Notes: generated from the letters alone by a model not told the origin. Shown: positions 6,885 to 15,090, counted from the first letter of the stretch. The stretch: 18,957 nt of DNA from an uncultured Acetatifactor sp. (GCA_910586515.1 CAJUGL010000019.1:1-18957), one strand, 5' to 3'. Translations and numbers: made by a program.

Positions 6885-8541
6885 AACGCTCTGATACCAT
6901 TTCCAGAAGCAGCCGTCTGGTTTTCCGGTAGACCGAAACCTCTTTTTCATAATCCGCATAGCCGCGGAATACCTGCTTTACAAGCTCGAGTGTTTCTGGG
7001 GCATTCAGGTCCCGGGCACGCTGGAGAAGCGCCAGATCTTCCAGGCCGATTCGGTGGGCTTCCAGCCGGGTGCTGGAATAGACCTCATGGAAACCGGGAA
7101 ACATAACCGCGGAATCTCCGGCAGGAAGACAGGTGCTGCGGCTTGTATCATAGTCGGTGATGTCCGGAAGCGGGGCGCTCAGCCGGTAGAAGTCAAGCCG
7201 GTCCATAAACATGCCGCCCCAGTGAAGATAGCCTTCAATGTTGCTGTACAGGGCCGGAGCCCAGCCCAGCCAGACCTGTCTGAGCCGTTCCTGATCCAGA
7301 AACCGGTTGCAGAAGTTTCCGGCAGGGTCCAGGCAGGTGTAAACCAGGATATGATCTCCTTTGTCATGCCGTTGGTCAAAAAAGTCCCGGTATTTTTCGT
7401 ATTTATCAATGGTAGGGCACCAATAATCTACAGTTCCGGCAATGGATTCCCGGGCAATGGTGGCATCAACAATGGGGATTCCGGGCATGGCGTTTTTGAC
7501 TGCGCGGATTCCGGCGGCATAGCAATCTGCCAGACAGTCCAGCGGTTCGTCCATAAAGCTCTGTATCCACCGTTCTGTGAGCTTTTTCTTTTTCAGATAT
7601 GTGTAGAGCTGGCCGCACAGATTCTCAAGCTCCGCTTCGCCGCTGCCGGGGAGGAGGCTGCGGGTGAGGGTGAGTTCCGCTTCTGCAGCCGCCCATTCAT
7701 TATCTTTTCGGCCTGCCAGGTGGCCGCCTTCTATCCAGTAGATTCCGACCTTATCCAGTATTTCCACCAGCCGGTCTAATTTTTCCTCATTCAGCACAGG
7801 GCCGTTCTTCTGCAGATCAAAATAGAGATTCACAGGGAGCAGAGCCATGTTCTGTCTTCCGTATTTTCCAAGCCGCAGGTATTTTTCAAACATACGGTAC
7901 CATTCGTCGCTGAACAGGGGGGCATTGTGGTAAGCGGCGATGGCCTGGACGCCGAACCAGTTCACGTATTTATGGTCATTTGGTCCGGCATCGGGAACGC
8001 TGGCAGGAAAAACCTCTGCTTCAAAGGTGAGGCGGCGGGAAATGCCGTCGTGGGACAGGGTAAACTCCCATTTTTTCAGCTCCCGTTTCCGGCTGTCCAC
8101 CTTGCAGCGAAAGGCCAGAGCCATGACGGTGCTTCCTGCGGTGACCACGCCGCCGGAGGGACGCAGTACATCATATACCATAAAAGGTGCACGCCGAATG
8201 ACGTGTCCGTTTACATCCTGGCTCATCCATTCCGTCCGGGAGACAGGGCCTGAATTTACTTCCACAGGCAGGGGCAGCAGTTCGAAGAGTTTCCAGCGGC
8301 TGTCCGGTTCCTGACGTATTACACATGTGCCGTCGTCTCTTGCCGTCTCTGTTGTGCGCAGAGGCGGGGCTGCTTCAAAGGTCACAAATTTTCCCGGTGT
8401 CAGGCCGGAAAGCATGATATGTACGCCGGCGTAAGTTCCGGAAGGAACGGAAATCTGATACACACCGGCGCCGCCCCGGGGATTCGTGTCCGGGTATAGA
8501 GGTTCCAGCTCATCAAAGAGGGCAGCTTCAAATACATTCAT
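6883..8541 (-). CDS. GH123-like (DUF4091) glycosidase, cytosolic
   Basis: The 552-residue protein has an N-terminal beta-rich region (about 1-185) and a C-terminal domain that matches the DUF4091/glycoside hydrolase 123 pattern. The conserved end of that domain (PAGDSAVMFPG, then STRLEAHRIGLEDLALLQRA) is clear. The motif FMDEP (Asp331-Glu332) matches the tandem Asp-Glu that family 123 beta-N-acetylgalactosaminidases use for substrate-assisted catalysis. Known family members act on GalNAc-containing glycans. No signal peptide is visible, so it would act on imported or internal substrate. I chose the ATG at 8539-8541, nine bases after AGGAAAGG; an ATG three codons earlier touches that site directly. 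It converges on the GH32 operon. The family is fairly secure; the substrate is not known from the sequence. Confidence 0.82.
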   Translation of the reverse strand: MNVFEAALFDELEPLYPDTNPRGGAGVYQISVPSGTYAGVHIMLSGLTPGKFVTFEAAPPLRTTETARDDGTCVIRQEPDSRWKLFELLPLPVEVNSGPVSRTEWMSQDVNGHVIRRAPFMVYDVLRPSGGVVTAGSTVMALAFRCKVDSRKRELKKWEFTLSHDGISRRLTFEAEVFPASVPDAGPNDHKYVNWFGVQAIAAYHNAPLFSDEWYRMFEKYLRLGKYGRQNMALLPVNLYFDLQKNGPVLNEEKLDRLVEILDKVGIYWIEGGHLAGRKDNEWAAAEAELTLTRSLLPGSGEAELENLCGQLYTYLKKKKLTERWIQSFMDEPLDCLADCYAAGIRAVKNAMPGIPIVDATIARESIAGTVDYWCPTIDKYEKYRDFFDQRHDKGDHILVYTCLDPAGNFCNRFLDQERLRQVWLGWAPALYSNIEGYLHWGGMFMDRLDFYRLSAPLPDITDYDTSRSTCLPAGDSAVMFPGFHEVYSSTRLEAHRIGLEDLALLQRARDLNAPETLELVKQVFRGYADYEKEVSVYRKTRRLLLEMVSER

Positions 8542-8601
8542 AATAAGCATCCTTTCCTGAGTTTTATTTGCTGTTATGCTTTAGGAGATAGGTATGTTGT
8601 T

Positions 8602-8630
8602 ACTATACCCTGATTTGGCCTGTTTTGCAA
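8602..8630 (-). promoter_or_regulatory. Predicted promoter of the GH123-like gene
   Basis: On the minus strand, TTGCAA (8625-8630) and TATAGT (8602-8607) are separated by 17 bases. The start point would be about 50-60 bases before the ATG. It lies back to back with the promoter of the phosphoesterase gene. Confidence 0.55.
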
Positions 8631-8684
8631 CCGTTACGCTGCCTTTTGCCGTTCCACGGGAGTTTGGCGTTCACAATTGTATCA

Positions 8685-8719
8685 TGTTGCTGTGAGCTGC
8701 GAAGCCGTGAACAGCAACA
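8685..8719. repeat. 9-bp inverted repeat between two divergent promoters
   Basis: TGTTGCTGT (8685-8693) and its exact complement ACAGCAACA (8711-8719) flank 17 bases. The half-site centres are 26 bases apart. The element lies 26 bases upstream of the -35 box of the phosphoesterase promoter and 55 bases from the opposite promoter. It is a possible regulator site for both genes, but no regulator gene is adjacent. Confidence 0.4.
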
Positions 8720-8744
8720 GTTTGGCTGAAAGTTCGCTGCTTTC

Positions 8745-8773
8745 TTGACCCGGGAAGGTGGTTGCTTTATAAT
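8745..8773 (+). promoter_or_regulatory. Predicted sigma-A promoter of the phosphoesterase-propeller gene
   Basis: TTGACC (8745-8750) and a perfect TATAAT (8768-8773) are separated by 17 bases. Transcription would start near 8780, 36 bases before the ATG. This rules out an in-frame TTG at 8762 as a start. Confidence 0.75.
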
Positions 8774-8815
8774 CGAGACAGGAAAATACATGTAGTTGAA
8801 AGGAGAGCTCATACA

Positions 8816-10837
8816 ATGGAAAGGTTGACTGAATCGAATGTACATGGCTGTTCCGGGACCGTATATGACGGCAGCACCGGCAGCCCCATGGCTTCTGTGG
8901 CGGTGAGCAACGGCAGGGAGGTTGTGCTGACGGACGAAGCAGGCCGCTACGCCCTGAGCGGATGGGACAAAGCCGGCTTTATCACCGTTACCGCGCCTGC
9001 CGGCTATTGGGCGTGGAATTACTATATCCCGATTTCCGATGGAGAGACAGGCTATGATTTTACCCTTGACAAATTGGAACGGGATTTGACAAATCATACC
9101 TTTTTGCAGGTGACAGACAGTGAAGTGGGCGCCGGCGGTGCGGGCCCATGGGTTGAAAAACTGCGCCGGACGGCGGAAGAGACCCGTCCGGCATTTATCA
9201 TTCACACAGGAGATATCTGCTATATAGACGGTCTGAAGGCCCATATGAAAGATATGAACAGTGAGAATATGGGGGTTCCCGTCCGGTATGTGATCGGAAA
9301 TCATGACTATGTGAACTGGGGAGATTACGGAGAGGCATTGTTCGAAAGTATTTACGGTCCGGTGATGTATTCTTTTGATGTGGGACGGATTCATTACATT
9401 GTCACCCCCATTGTTCACGGCGATGTCAGGGCGAAATACACGGAAAGCGATGTGATTGCCTTCGTGAGAAACGACCTGCGGTGTGTTGCGGAAGACAAGA
9501 AAGTAATCATATTCAATCATAATTACTGCTGGAGCGACGAAACCGGATTTGTCCTGTCTGACGGTGAGAGGGAAATAGATTTGAAAAAGCACAACCTTCT
9601 GGCCTGGGTTTTCGGTCACTGGCATTTCAATTATCTCAATGAGATTGGGGGGATTTTCAATATTACCACATCAAGGCCTGACACAGGGGGAATTGACGCA
9701 TCCCCTGCCGCAATCAGGAGTGTGACGCTGGAAGGCGGTATGCTTAAGGCAAGTCACTGCCATTACAATGATTTTGAGGCGGCTGTGCCCGGGGAGGCAT
9801 TTCGGTGGAGTGTTTCGCTGGGCGGCAATTTTCTCTATTCTGCTCCGGCAGCGGCTGAGGGGATGATCTTTGCGGGCACGGCGGATGACGGCTGGCCGAA
9901 AAACTGCGGGATTGCAGCCCTCAGTCAGGACACCGGTCAATTGCTCTGGACATATAAAACAAAGAATTCCGTTAAAAGCGACATTGTTGTCATAAATGAC
10001 AAAATCATCACACAAGATACGGAAGGCAATGTCTGCTGCCTTGACTTTTCGGGAAAGGAAATATGGACGGCAGAAACCCAACTGCTGGCACCCAACAACT
10101 CCAGCAGCAGTATTGCATCAGATGGAGACTATGTTTACTGCGGCGGCCAGCAGCATGTTTCTTGTCTGAAGAGCTCCGACGGCAGCAGGGTCTGGCACAG
10201 AAGGCTGTCCGGGGAAAACACATCCCCTTCCGGCTTTGTTTTGTATGAAAATATGCTCTTTGTGGGAGCCCATTGGGATAAGCTCTATGCCCTGGATGCG
10301 GCCACGGGAGAGATCATCTGGACAAATAAGAGCGAAAGGTTCAGCTATTATGTCATGACACCGGGCTTATATGAGGGATGTCTGTTTACCGGCTCCTGGA
10401 ACACGCTGTGTAAAATCGATGCCCGATCAGGAAAAACCGTAAAATGCAGGGAAATGGAGGGTTATACGTTCAACAGCGCCTCGACGCCCTATATTGAAAA
10501 AGGCATTCTGTATACAGGAACCACAGACAGGGGAGTCATAGCCGTTGATACGGAAAGCCTTGAAGTGCTCTGGACGTTTGAAACAGGCAAAAATTTGATA
10601 ACGACTTCTCCTTACAGCACCGACGACACAGGGACAGTGGACAGCGCCATCATTCCGGCAGGCGAATATCTCTGTTTCGGGGCGTCGGACGGAGTTATTT
10701 ATCTCATTGATAAGAACGGCAGAAAGATCGCGGATTATCCCGTGGGAGCATCGGTGAATCAGGCTCCCATTGCGGACGGTGAATTTGTGACAGCAGCGGA
10801 TTTCAGCGGAAATATAAGCTGTATTTGCCGTCAATAA
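8816..10837 (+). CDS. Metallophosphoesterase fused to a PQQ-type beta-propeller
   Basis: This 673-residue protein has three parts. Residues about 11-88 form a beta-sandwich resembling the N-terminal domain of calcineurin-like phosphoesterases (GTVYDGSTG, then TDEAGRYAL). Residues about 93-320 are a metallophosphoesterase core with GDICY (Asp133), GNHD (162-164), FNHN (His235) and GHWH (268-270). The first motif, usually DxH, is DSE (101-103), so one metal ligand is Glu instead of His. Residues about 325-673 hold repeated propeller blades of the PQQ/BamB kind (LLWTYKTKN, GKEIWTAET, GEIIWTNKS, LEVLWTFETG). No signal peptide or membrane helix is seen, so it should be cytosolic, unlike many PQQ-propeller proteins. 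AAAGGAG lies eight bases before the ATG at 8816. Substrate unknown. Confidence 0.87.
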   Translation: MERLTESNVHGCSGTVYDGSTGSPMASVAVSNGREVVLTDEAGRYALSGWDKAGFITVTAPAGYWAWNYYIPISDGETGYDFTLDKLERDLTNHTFLQVTDSEVGAGGAGPWVEKLRRTAEETRPAFIIHTGDICYIDGLKAHMKDMNSENMGVPVRYVIGNHDYVNWGDYGEALFESIYGPVMYSFDVGRIHYIVTPIVHGDVRAKYTESDVIAFVRNDLRCVAEDKKVIIFNHNYCWSDETGFVLSDGEREIDLKKHNLLAWVFGHWHFNYLNEIGGIFNITTSRPDTGGIDASPAAIRSVTLEGGMLKASHCHYNDFEAAVPGEAFRWSVSLGGNFLYSAPAAAEGMIFAGTADDGWPKNCGIAALSQDTGQLLWTYKTKNSVKSDIVVINDKIITQDTEGNVCCLDFSGKEIWTAETQLLAPNNSSSSIASDGDYVYCGGQQHVSCLKSSDGSRVWHRRLSGENTSPSGFVLYENMLFVGAHWDKLYALDAATGEIIWTNKSERFSYYVMTPGLYEGCLFTGSWNTLCKIDARSGKTVKCREMEGYTFNSASTPYIEKGILYTGTTDRGVIAVDTESLEVLWTFETGKNLITTSPYSTDDTGTVDSAIIPAGEYLCFGASDGVIYLIDKNGRKIADYPVGASVNQAPIADGEFVTAADFSGNISCICRQ

Positions 10838-11154
10838 GGAGGATCGCTGTATTTGGCTGTCGGCAGAGCATGCAGGTAAGGCGGATCGCCACAATAGATG
10901 GCTGCATTTGTCGATACCGGGAACAGGTGAAGATGCGTCATCCGCTGCAGTGGACAGAAGGGAAGACGTTTCCGCAGCCACGGACATCTGCAGGGCCTGT
11001 GCGAAGTGTTATACCGTGTGGAGGACAGGGGAATTTAAAAGGGAAGTATAAACTATTGACAGAAAAGCTTCCGGAATTGGGCAGAGGAAATCGGAAGTGC
11101 CTGCCGTTTCGCGGCATATTTGGACGACATTGTTTTGGAGGTACGAAGAGAGTG
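10838..11154 (+). other. 317-base gap with a possible decayed reading frame
   Basis: No intact gene and no convincing promoter is visible here. One frame reads plausible protein in its last part (AEEIGSACRFAAYLDD, about 11080-11130) and ends in TGA overlapping the ATG of the next gene. The same frame is interrupted by TGA near 11059 and TAA near 11038. A good ribosome site, AAGGAGG, follows the phosphoesterase stop but leads to no proper start. A broken small gene between the two propeller genes is possible, but this is weak. Confidence 0.2.
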
Positions 11155-12135
11155 ATGAAAGTATATTTGCTGGCATGCAGCGGCTATAGTGAGAGACAGG
11201 GAGCAGATTTGCTTTTGGCGCAGGTGGACGAAGAAGGAAGGTGCAGTGTATTGGGAGGCTGCAGACAAGGGGGAAATCCCTCCTTCTGCACGAGGCATGG
11301 AGATTTTCTCTATGTGCTCAGCGAGGTTGCGGGAGGGGCGAGTATTAGCGCCTGCCGTATCGTTGGGGAGAAGATATTGAAAACAGGCCGGGAAATTCAG
11401 GTGCCGGGCTGTGAACTGTGTCATCTCTATGCCGGTGAGAGGGCGCTTTATGGCAGCTGCTATGGCAGCGGCGATTTTTTTGCCGTAGATTATGAACTAA
11501 AAGAACTTTTGTGGCATCGAACATCACAGACGGTGTTGGAAGGAATGGACATAACGCCTCATGCGCATTGGAGTGCCGAGTGGGATGGACAACTCTTTCT
11601 GGCAGATTTGGGCAGTGACCGTATCTGGCGTTACAGGCTGCAGGAGGGGCTGCCGGAAGAAGAGCTTCCTGCGTTGGTATTGCCGGCAGGCGCGGGTCCG
11701 CGTCAGCTTCTTCCTACGGGAGATAGCCGCTATCTGCTGAGCGTGCAGGAGCCTGGCAGTACCCTGTGCATGTGGAAATGGAGAGGAGAATATTTGGAAT
11801 GTGTGCAAACTGTCCGGACAACAGGATTTTCAGGTGAGAATTATCCCGGCACGATCTGTATGGCGGATGAAAGGACGGTTCTGGTGTGCAACAGAGGAGC
11901 AAATACGCTGTCCGCATTTTCAATTGACAGTGAAGGGCTGAAGATGCTCGGCGAGTGGGAGACGGTAAACTGGCCCAGATATCTGATGCGGATTCCGGAT
12001 ACCTCTCTGTTCGTAAATGCGTGTAATAAGGCAGGAAAACTGGTGACGTTCATGTGGACAGGACGCTCGCTGGAAAAGCGGGATGAGATCGCACTTCCGG
12101 GAGCTTCCTGCGCCGCATTCTGGGGTTTGCGATAA
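11155..12135 (+). CDS. Lactonase-family seven-bladed beta-propeller protein
   Basis: The 326-residue protein fits the lactonase/6-phosphogluconolactonase-like family (cycloisomerase 2 type). Family landmarks appear in order: GGNPSFCT near the start, a Gly-rich YGSCYGSGDF segment, ITPHAHWS followed by FLADLGSDRIWRY (about 130-155), GAGPRQLL, and CNRGANTLSAFSID near the end. Members hydrolyse sugar lactones, but many are uncharacterised, so the reaction is not certain. There is no signal peptide. The start is ATG 11155; a GTG one codon earlier has slightly better spacing (10 against 13) to GGAGG at 11137. It follows the phosphoesterase-propeller gene after 317 bases and may be cotranscribed with it. 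Confidence 0.8.
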   Translation: MKVYLLACSGYSERQGADLLLAQVDEEGRCSVLGGCRQGGNPSFCTRHGDFLYVLSEVAGGASISACRIVGEKILKTGREIQVPGCELCHLYAGERALYGSCYGSGDFFAVDYELKELLWHRTSQTVLEGMDITPHAHWSAEWDGQLFLADLGSDRIWRYRLQEGLPEEELPALVLPAGAGPRQLLPTGDSRYLLSVQEPGSTLCMWKWRGEYLECVQTVRTTGFSGENYPGTICMADERTVLVCNRGANTLSAFSIDSEGLKMLGEWETVNWPRYLMRIPDTSLFVNACNKAGKLVTFMWTGRSLEKRDEIALPGASCAAFWGLR

Positions 12136-12148
12136 TCAGTATTTGAGT

Positions 12149-12289
12149 TTAAAGTTGGGGATTGATAATGTGGCGTATGGTAAAAGTAGTGCCGTGATTG
12201 GGCGCAGAAGAAACGCTCATACTGCACTTGCGGCCGAAAACCAGTTTCAGGCGCTGGTTCACATTTGAAACCCCCACTCTTCTGACGGA
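12149..12289 (-). pseudogene. C-terminal remnant of a YesM-type sensor histidine kinase
   Basis: On the minus strand about 47 codons encode the end of a two-component sensor kinase: VGVSNVNQRLKLVFG, then SAPNHGTTFTI, then a stop at 12149. This matches the last part of the HATPase domain (G2 box and GT motif) in YesM/LytS-like kinases that control sugar importers. The H-box, N-box and membrane parts are absent. Near 12279-12290 the homology stops and runs into the permease piece on the other strand. It cannot make a working kinase. Confidence rests on a short but characteristic motif. Confidence 0.62.
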
Positions 12290-12812
12290 ATTAAAATCAA
12301 AGCCTTTTAAAAAGGTGGCGCAGACACTTACCACAATCCCGAATTTCATCAGCTGGGTTCTGGTATATTCCGTAGCTTATGCCATGTTTTCGGTCAACGA
12401 CGGACTGGTCAACAAGCTGTTGGTACAGTCCGGTGCGATAGAGGACGGAATCAACTTTCTGGCTTCGTCTGAGCATATCTGGATCAAGATGTGGCTGTGG
12501 GGCCAGTGGAAGGGATTGGGTTGGAGCGCCATTACCTATATTGCAGCCATATCCGTAATTGACCATGAGCAATACGAAGCCGCCGAGGTGGACGGCGCCA
12601 ATCGTTTCCAGAAGATGCGTTATGTGACGATTCCGGGATTACTGCCAACCTATTTCGTATTGTTGCTCCTTTCTATCGGAAATATGATTAACAATGGCGT
12701 GGATCAGTATTTTGTATTTCAGAATGCCATGAATAAAGACAGCATTGAGGTGCTGGATCTGTATGTATACAATCAGGGTATGGTGGGGATTAACTATTCG
12801 TATTCCACGTCT
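12279..12812 (+). pseudogene. Internal fragment of an LplB-type sugar permease
   Basis: About 178 codons match the middle of a CUT1 permease: ELKSKPFKKVAQT and IPNFISWVLVYS, a WKGLGWSAITYIAAIS helix region, the EAA loop YEAAEVDGANRFQKM, and finally YNQGMVGINYSYS. The N-terminal 100 or so residues and the last 25-30 residues (final helix) are missing. Homology begins about 12279 and ends about 12812, where the next fragment takes over in another frame. There is no ribosome site. Inside the fragment the frame is intact, so the break is recent or artificial. It differs clearly in sequence from the intact permease at 1653. Confidence 0.8.
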
Positions 12813-13549
12813 CATTTCGGTATCCAAACCAGAACAGGTACGCCCTGAAGGATATCAATGTCAGGATATCGCCTTTTACAAAGGTTGCAGTGATTGGAGA
12901 CAACGGGGCTGGGAAAACCAGTTTCATCAAACTGCTGTGCAGACTGTACGAGCCTGATGAGGGACAGATTCTGATCAACGGCAGAGATATCCGCCAACTG
13001 GATTACGGGGCATATCAGGGGATTCTGTCAGTGGTTTTTCAGGACTATAAGCTCTTTTCCTTTTCCGTCCGGGAAAATATTCTGTTTGACGAAGACGGAG
13101 CAGACAGGGACCAGGAGATTTTACAGAAGGCCGAATACCTGGGGGCGGACCATATGTTGAAGGACCTGCCCAGAGGACTGGATACCCTGCTGTTTAAGGA
13201 TTATGATGCGGAGGGAGTGAACCTTTCCGGAGGCGAGGGGCAGAAGGTTGCTATCCTGAGAGCTCTGTTCAGGGATTCTGAGATCATGATACTGGATGAG
13301 CCCACGGCGGCTCTGGACCCGGATGCGGAAAAGAAGATCTATGAGAGCTTTCGGACCTTTTCAAAAGATAAAACTGCCGTTTACATCTCCCACAGGCTGG
13401 CAAGCGCGCGTTATTGCGATATGATTCTGGTGTTCAAAGACGGCAGACTGTGTGAGCAGGGAGATCACGAGAGCCTGATGGCTTTGGGCGGAGAGTATAA
13501 ACGGCTCTATCAGATTCAGGCTGAGTATTATGCAGAGAAAACGCAGTGA
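12806..13549 (+). pseudogene. ATPase domain of an exporter-type ABC protein, N-terminus lost
   Basis: About 247 codons encode a complete nucleotide-binding domain: VSFRYPNQNRYALKDI at the start, Walker A GDNGAGKT, Q-loop VVFQDYKLF, signature NLSGGEGQK, Walker B IMILDEPTAALDP and H-loop ISHRLAS, with a normal end at 13549. The pattern (SVRENILF, and the DHMLKDLPRGLDTLL helix) is that of exporter half-transporters with a fused membrane domain, not of MsmX-like sugar ATPases. The membrane domain is missing. The frame starts at the junction with the permease piece and has no start codon before Walker A, where a GTG at 12890 is not a credible start. It is probably inactive. Confidence 0.78.
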
Positions 13550-13626
13550 CAGTATGTGCATTTTTGTGTTTTGAGATTATAGTAGCAGAGATTGCCAAAA
13601 AGTTTAGAGAATCTGCGTTTACTGTG

Positions 13627-13655
13627 TTGTAATACATGAAGAAACATGATAAAAT
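13627..13655 (+). promoter_or_regulatory. Possible promoter of the unknown gene at 13839
   Basis: TTGTAA (13627-13632) and TAAAAT (13650-13655) are separated by 17 bases. A transcript from here would have a leader of about 175 bases containing the hairpin at 13762-13805. Other AT-rich -10-like sequences lie nearby (13700-13720), so the assignment is tentative. Confidence 0.35.
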
Positions 13656-13761
13656 ATCGTTATCGGAAAACAGCTGAATTCTGAAATAATGTATAAGTTA
13701 TATACTAAATAACATATGGAGGAAGAGTACTCCTTGAAGATAATTGTTATGTGAGGACGCC

Positions 13762-13805
13762 TATGCCTTTCTCAAGACAGTGAATGAAGTCATGAGAAAG
13801 GCATA
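13762..13805 (+). other. Strong leader hairpin before the unknown gene
   Basis: TATGCCTTTCTCA (13762-13774) pairs perfectly with TGAGAAAGGCATA (13793-13805). Past an A-A mismatch, GAC/GTC extend the stem and leave a ten-base loop. It ends 20 bases before the AGGAGG at 13826. No U-tract follows, so it is not a standard terminator. It could be a regulatory leader element or an operator. Confidence 0.55.
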
Positions 13806-13838
13806 TATATCATGGGGTTAAGAAGAGGAGGAAGCATT

Positions 13839-14699
13839 ATGGATGTAAGGTTGGGAAATCAATTGTTGGAACAGAATATGGATCGTTTCAGTGCGAAAAA
13901 GAAAGTGTTGCATGCTTTATTGGGAAACGATAAACAGCAGAATGTGCGTGATACTTTTATAAGAAGCAGTGATGGAATCTATTTTGGCACCTATTCTGTA
14001 GATAGGAAGCCGAAATGTATATCAAATGATTTGCTGAATAGGATTAACAATTGGGAATTTATATTGCGATCGGAAGGAAATGTACATTTTTTGCCTGACG
14101 GAACCACATTTACTTCTGACCAGATTCCTTCCATCGATGCATCTGGACTGCAGGAGATAAAGGCTGTAAACAACTGTATAGATTTTGGTAAAAACAAGTA
14201 TTTTAAATATGTGTCAGAGGATGGCAGGGAGCATGTTCTATACACTGGGAATAAATCGGTAGGTTCTCTTTGCTCAGAAATGTTAAAAGGGGCACCATAC
14301 GATGGAATCCTGGAAAGGTACGCCAGGTTTTGGAATTATGTTGGCACGGCTAGAGAAACAGTTTATATGCCATTAGTCTTTTCCAGGGAGGAAATGAAGG
14401 GTTATTTGGCTGAGGCGGGTATACAGCCGGGTTTCTTCACAGTGAAAATGGGAGAAACAGAAGTAAGACGTTTCTATACTGCAAATAAGTATGCAGGTTT
14501 GATCCAGACTCAGGAACGATATGATTTCCATTACCAAACTGTAACAGAGGATGGAGATATATTCCGTGATTATGATCCGGGGAGCGTATTCCGGATTAAC
14601 GGAAAAGAATATGTATTGAGGGAAAATCACACATTGGATGTCCCATACGGAGAAGATATCTACAACATTGAATATCCGGCTAAGCAAAATAATGCCTAA
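13839..14699 (+). CDS. Protein of unknown function, 286 residues
   Basis: I do not recognise this protein. The ATG at 13839 has a perfect AGGAGG seven bases upstream, and the frame is open for 286 codons with ordinary codon use, so the gene is probably real. The protein begins MDVRLGNQLLEQNMDRF, is mainly polar, and has no signal peptide, membrane helix or obvious catalytic motif. It looks mixed alpha/beta, with many aromatic residues and a beta-rich C-terminal third (FHYQTVTEDGDIFRDYDPG and following). It is visibly more AT-rich than its neighbours, which hints at separate origin. It has its own long leader with a hairpin and stands alone, between the ABC fragment and the convergent ATPase gene. 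Confidence 0.75.
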   Translation: MDVRLGNQLLEQNMDRFSAKKKVLHALLGNDKQQNVRDTFIRSSDGIYFGTYSVDRKPKCISNDLLNRINNWEFILRSEGNVHFLPDGTTFTSDQIPSIDASGLQEIKAVNNCIDFGKNKYFKYVSEDGREHVLYTGNKSVGSLCSEMLKGAPYDGILERYARFWNYVGTARETVYMPLVFSREEMKGYLAEAGIQPGFFTVKMGETEVRRFYTANKYAGLIQTQERYDFHYQTVTEDGDIFRDYDPGSVFRINGKEYVLRENHTLDVPYGEDIYNIEYPAKQNNA

Positions 14700-15090
14700 A
14701 GGATTCCTTTTCAGCGCTGTCATTTATGAAAGGAGGATACCCCATGGTTGGTTTCATATTCATGTAATCGGCAAGCTCTTCCCATACTGAAAGTATATAT
14801 GGCAGTCCACCGTGGAATGCTTCAAACAGACTTCATAGGATTCGACAGGAAGTCTGCGGATAATCAGCGGAATTATTTTGACAGTCAGGTCAATGAACAT
14901 CTGACCCCCAGGCCGCAGATGAGGGTATCCTTCATCCGACGATTTCCTGCATCCAAAACCATGCGCAGATTACTCCCAGCAAAACGGCAGGGAGCATTCC
15001 TTGCACGGAAATGCTCCTTTTATCCAACAGCCTTTTCTGCAGTCCCATTATAAATATTGAATCGCCGCCAGCTCCCTGTCAGACTTTTGC
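14700..15090. other. 390-base gap with a stranded ribosome site and a hairpin
   Basis: A textbook AAAGGAGG (14729-14736) precedes an ATG at 14744, but the frame stops after seven codons (MVGFIFM). This could be the start of a lost gene. On the minus strand a frame of about 60 codons (near 14765-14950) is open, but I cannot match it to anything. Nothing else here supports a gene. Confidence 0.3.
14991..15021 (+). terminator. Possible intrinsic terminator
   Basis: GGAGCATTCC (14991-15000) pairs with GGAAATGCTCC (15007-15017), with one bulged base and a six-base loop, followed by TTTT (15018-15021). It is about 290 bases past the unknown gene. In the minus direction the same hairpin lies about 75 bases past the ATPase stop but has T residues only after a gap, so it fits the plus strand better. 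Confidence 0.45.

Noticed and set aside
8603..9625. Minus-strand open frame of 340 codons
   Set aside because: It runs across both divergent promoters and the phosphoesterase metal motifs in antisense.
12806..13549. ABC ATPase as the missing energy source of the sugar importer
   Set aside because: Its motifs are of the exporter half-transporter type, it has no start, and it is a truncated piece in the scar region.
13762..13805. Hairpin as a rho-independent terminator
   Set aside because: It is not followed by a T-tract and sits just before a ribosome site.
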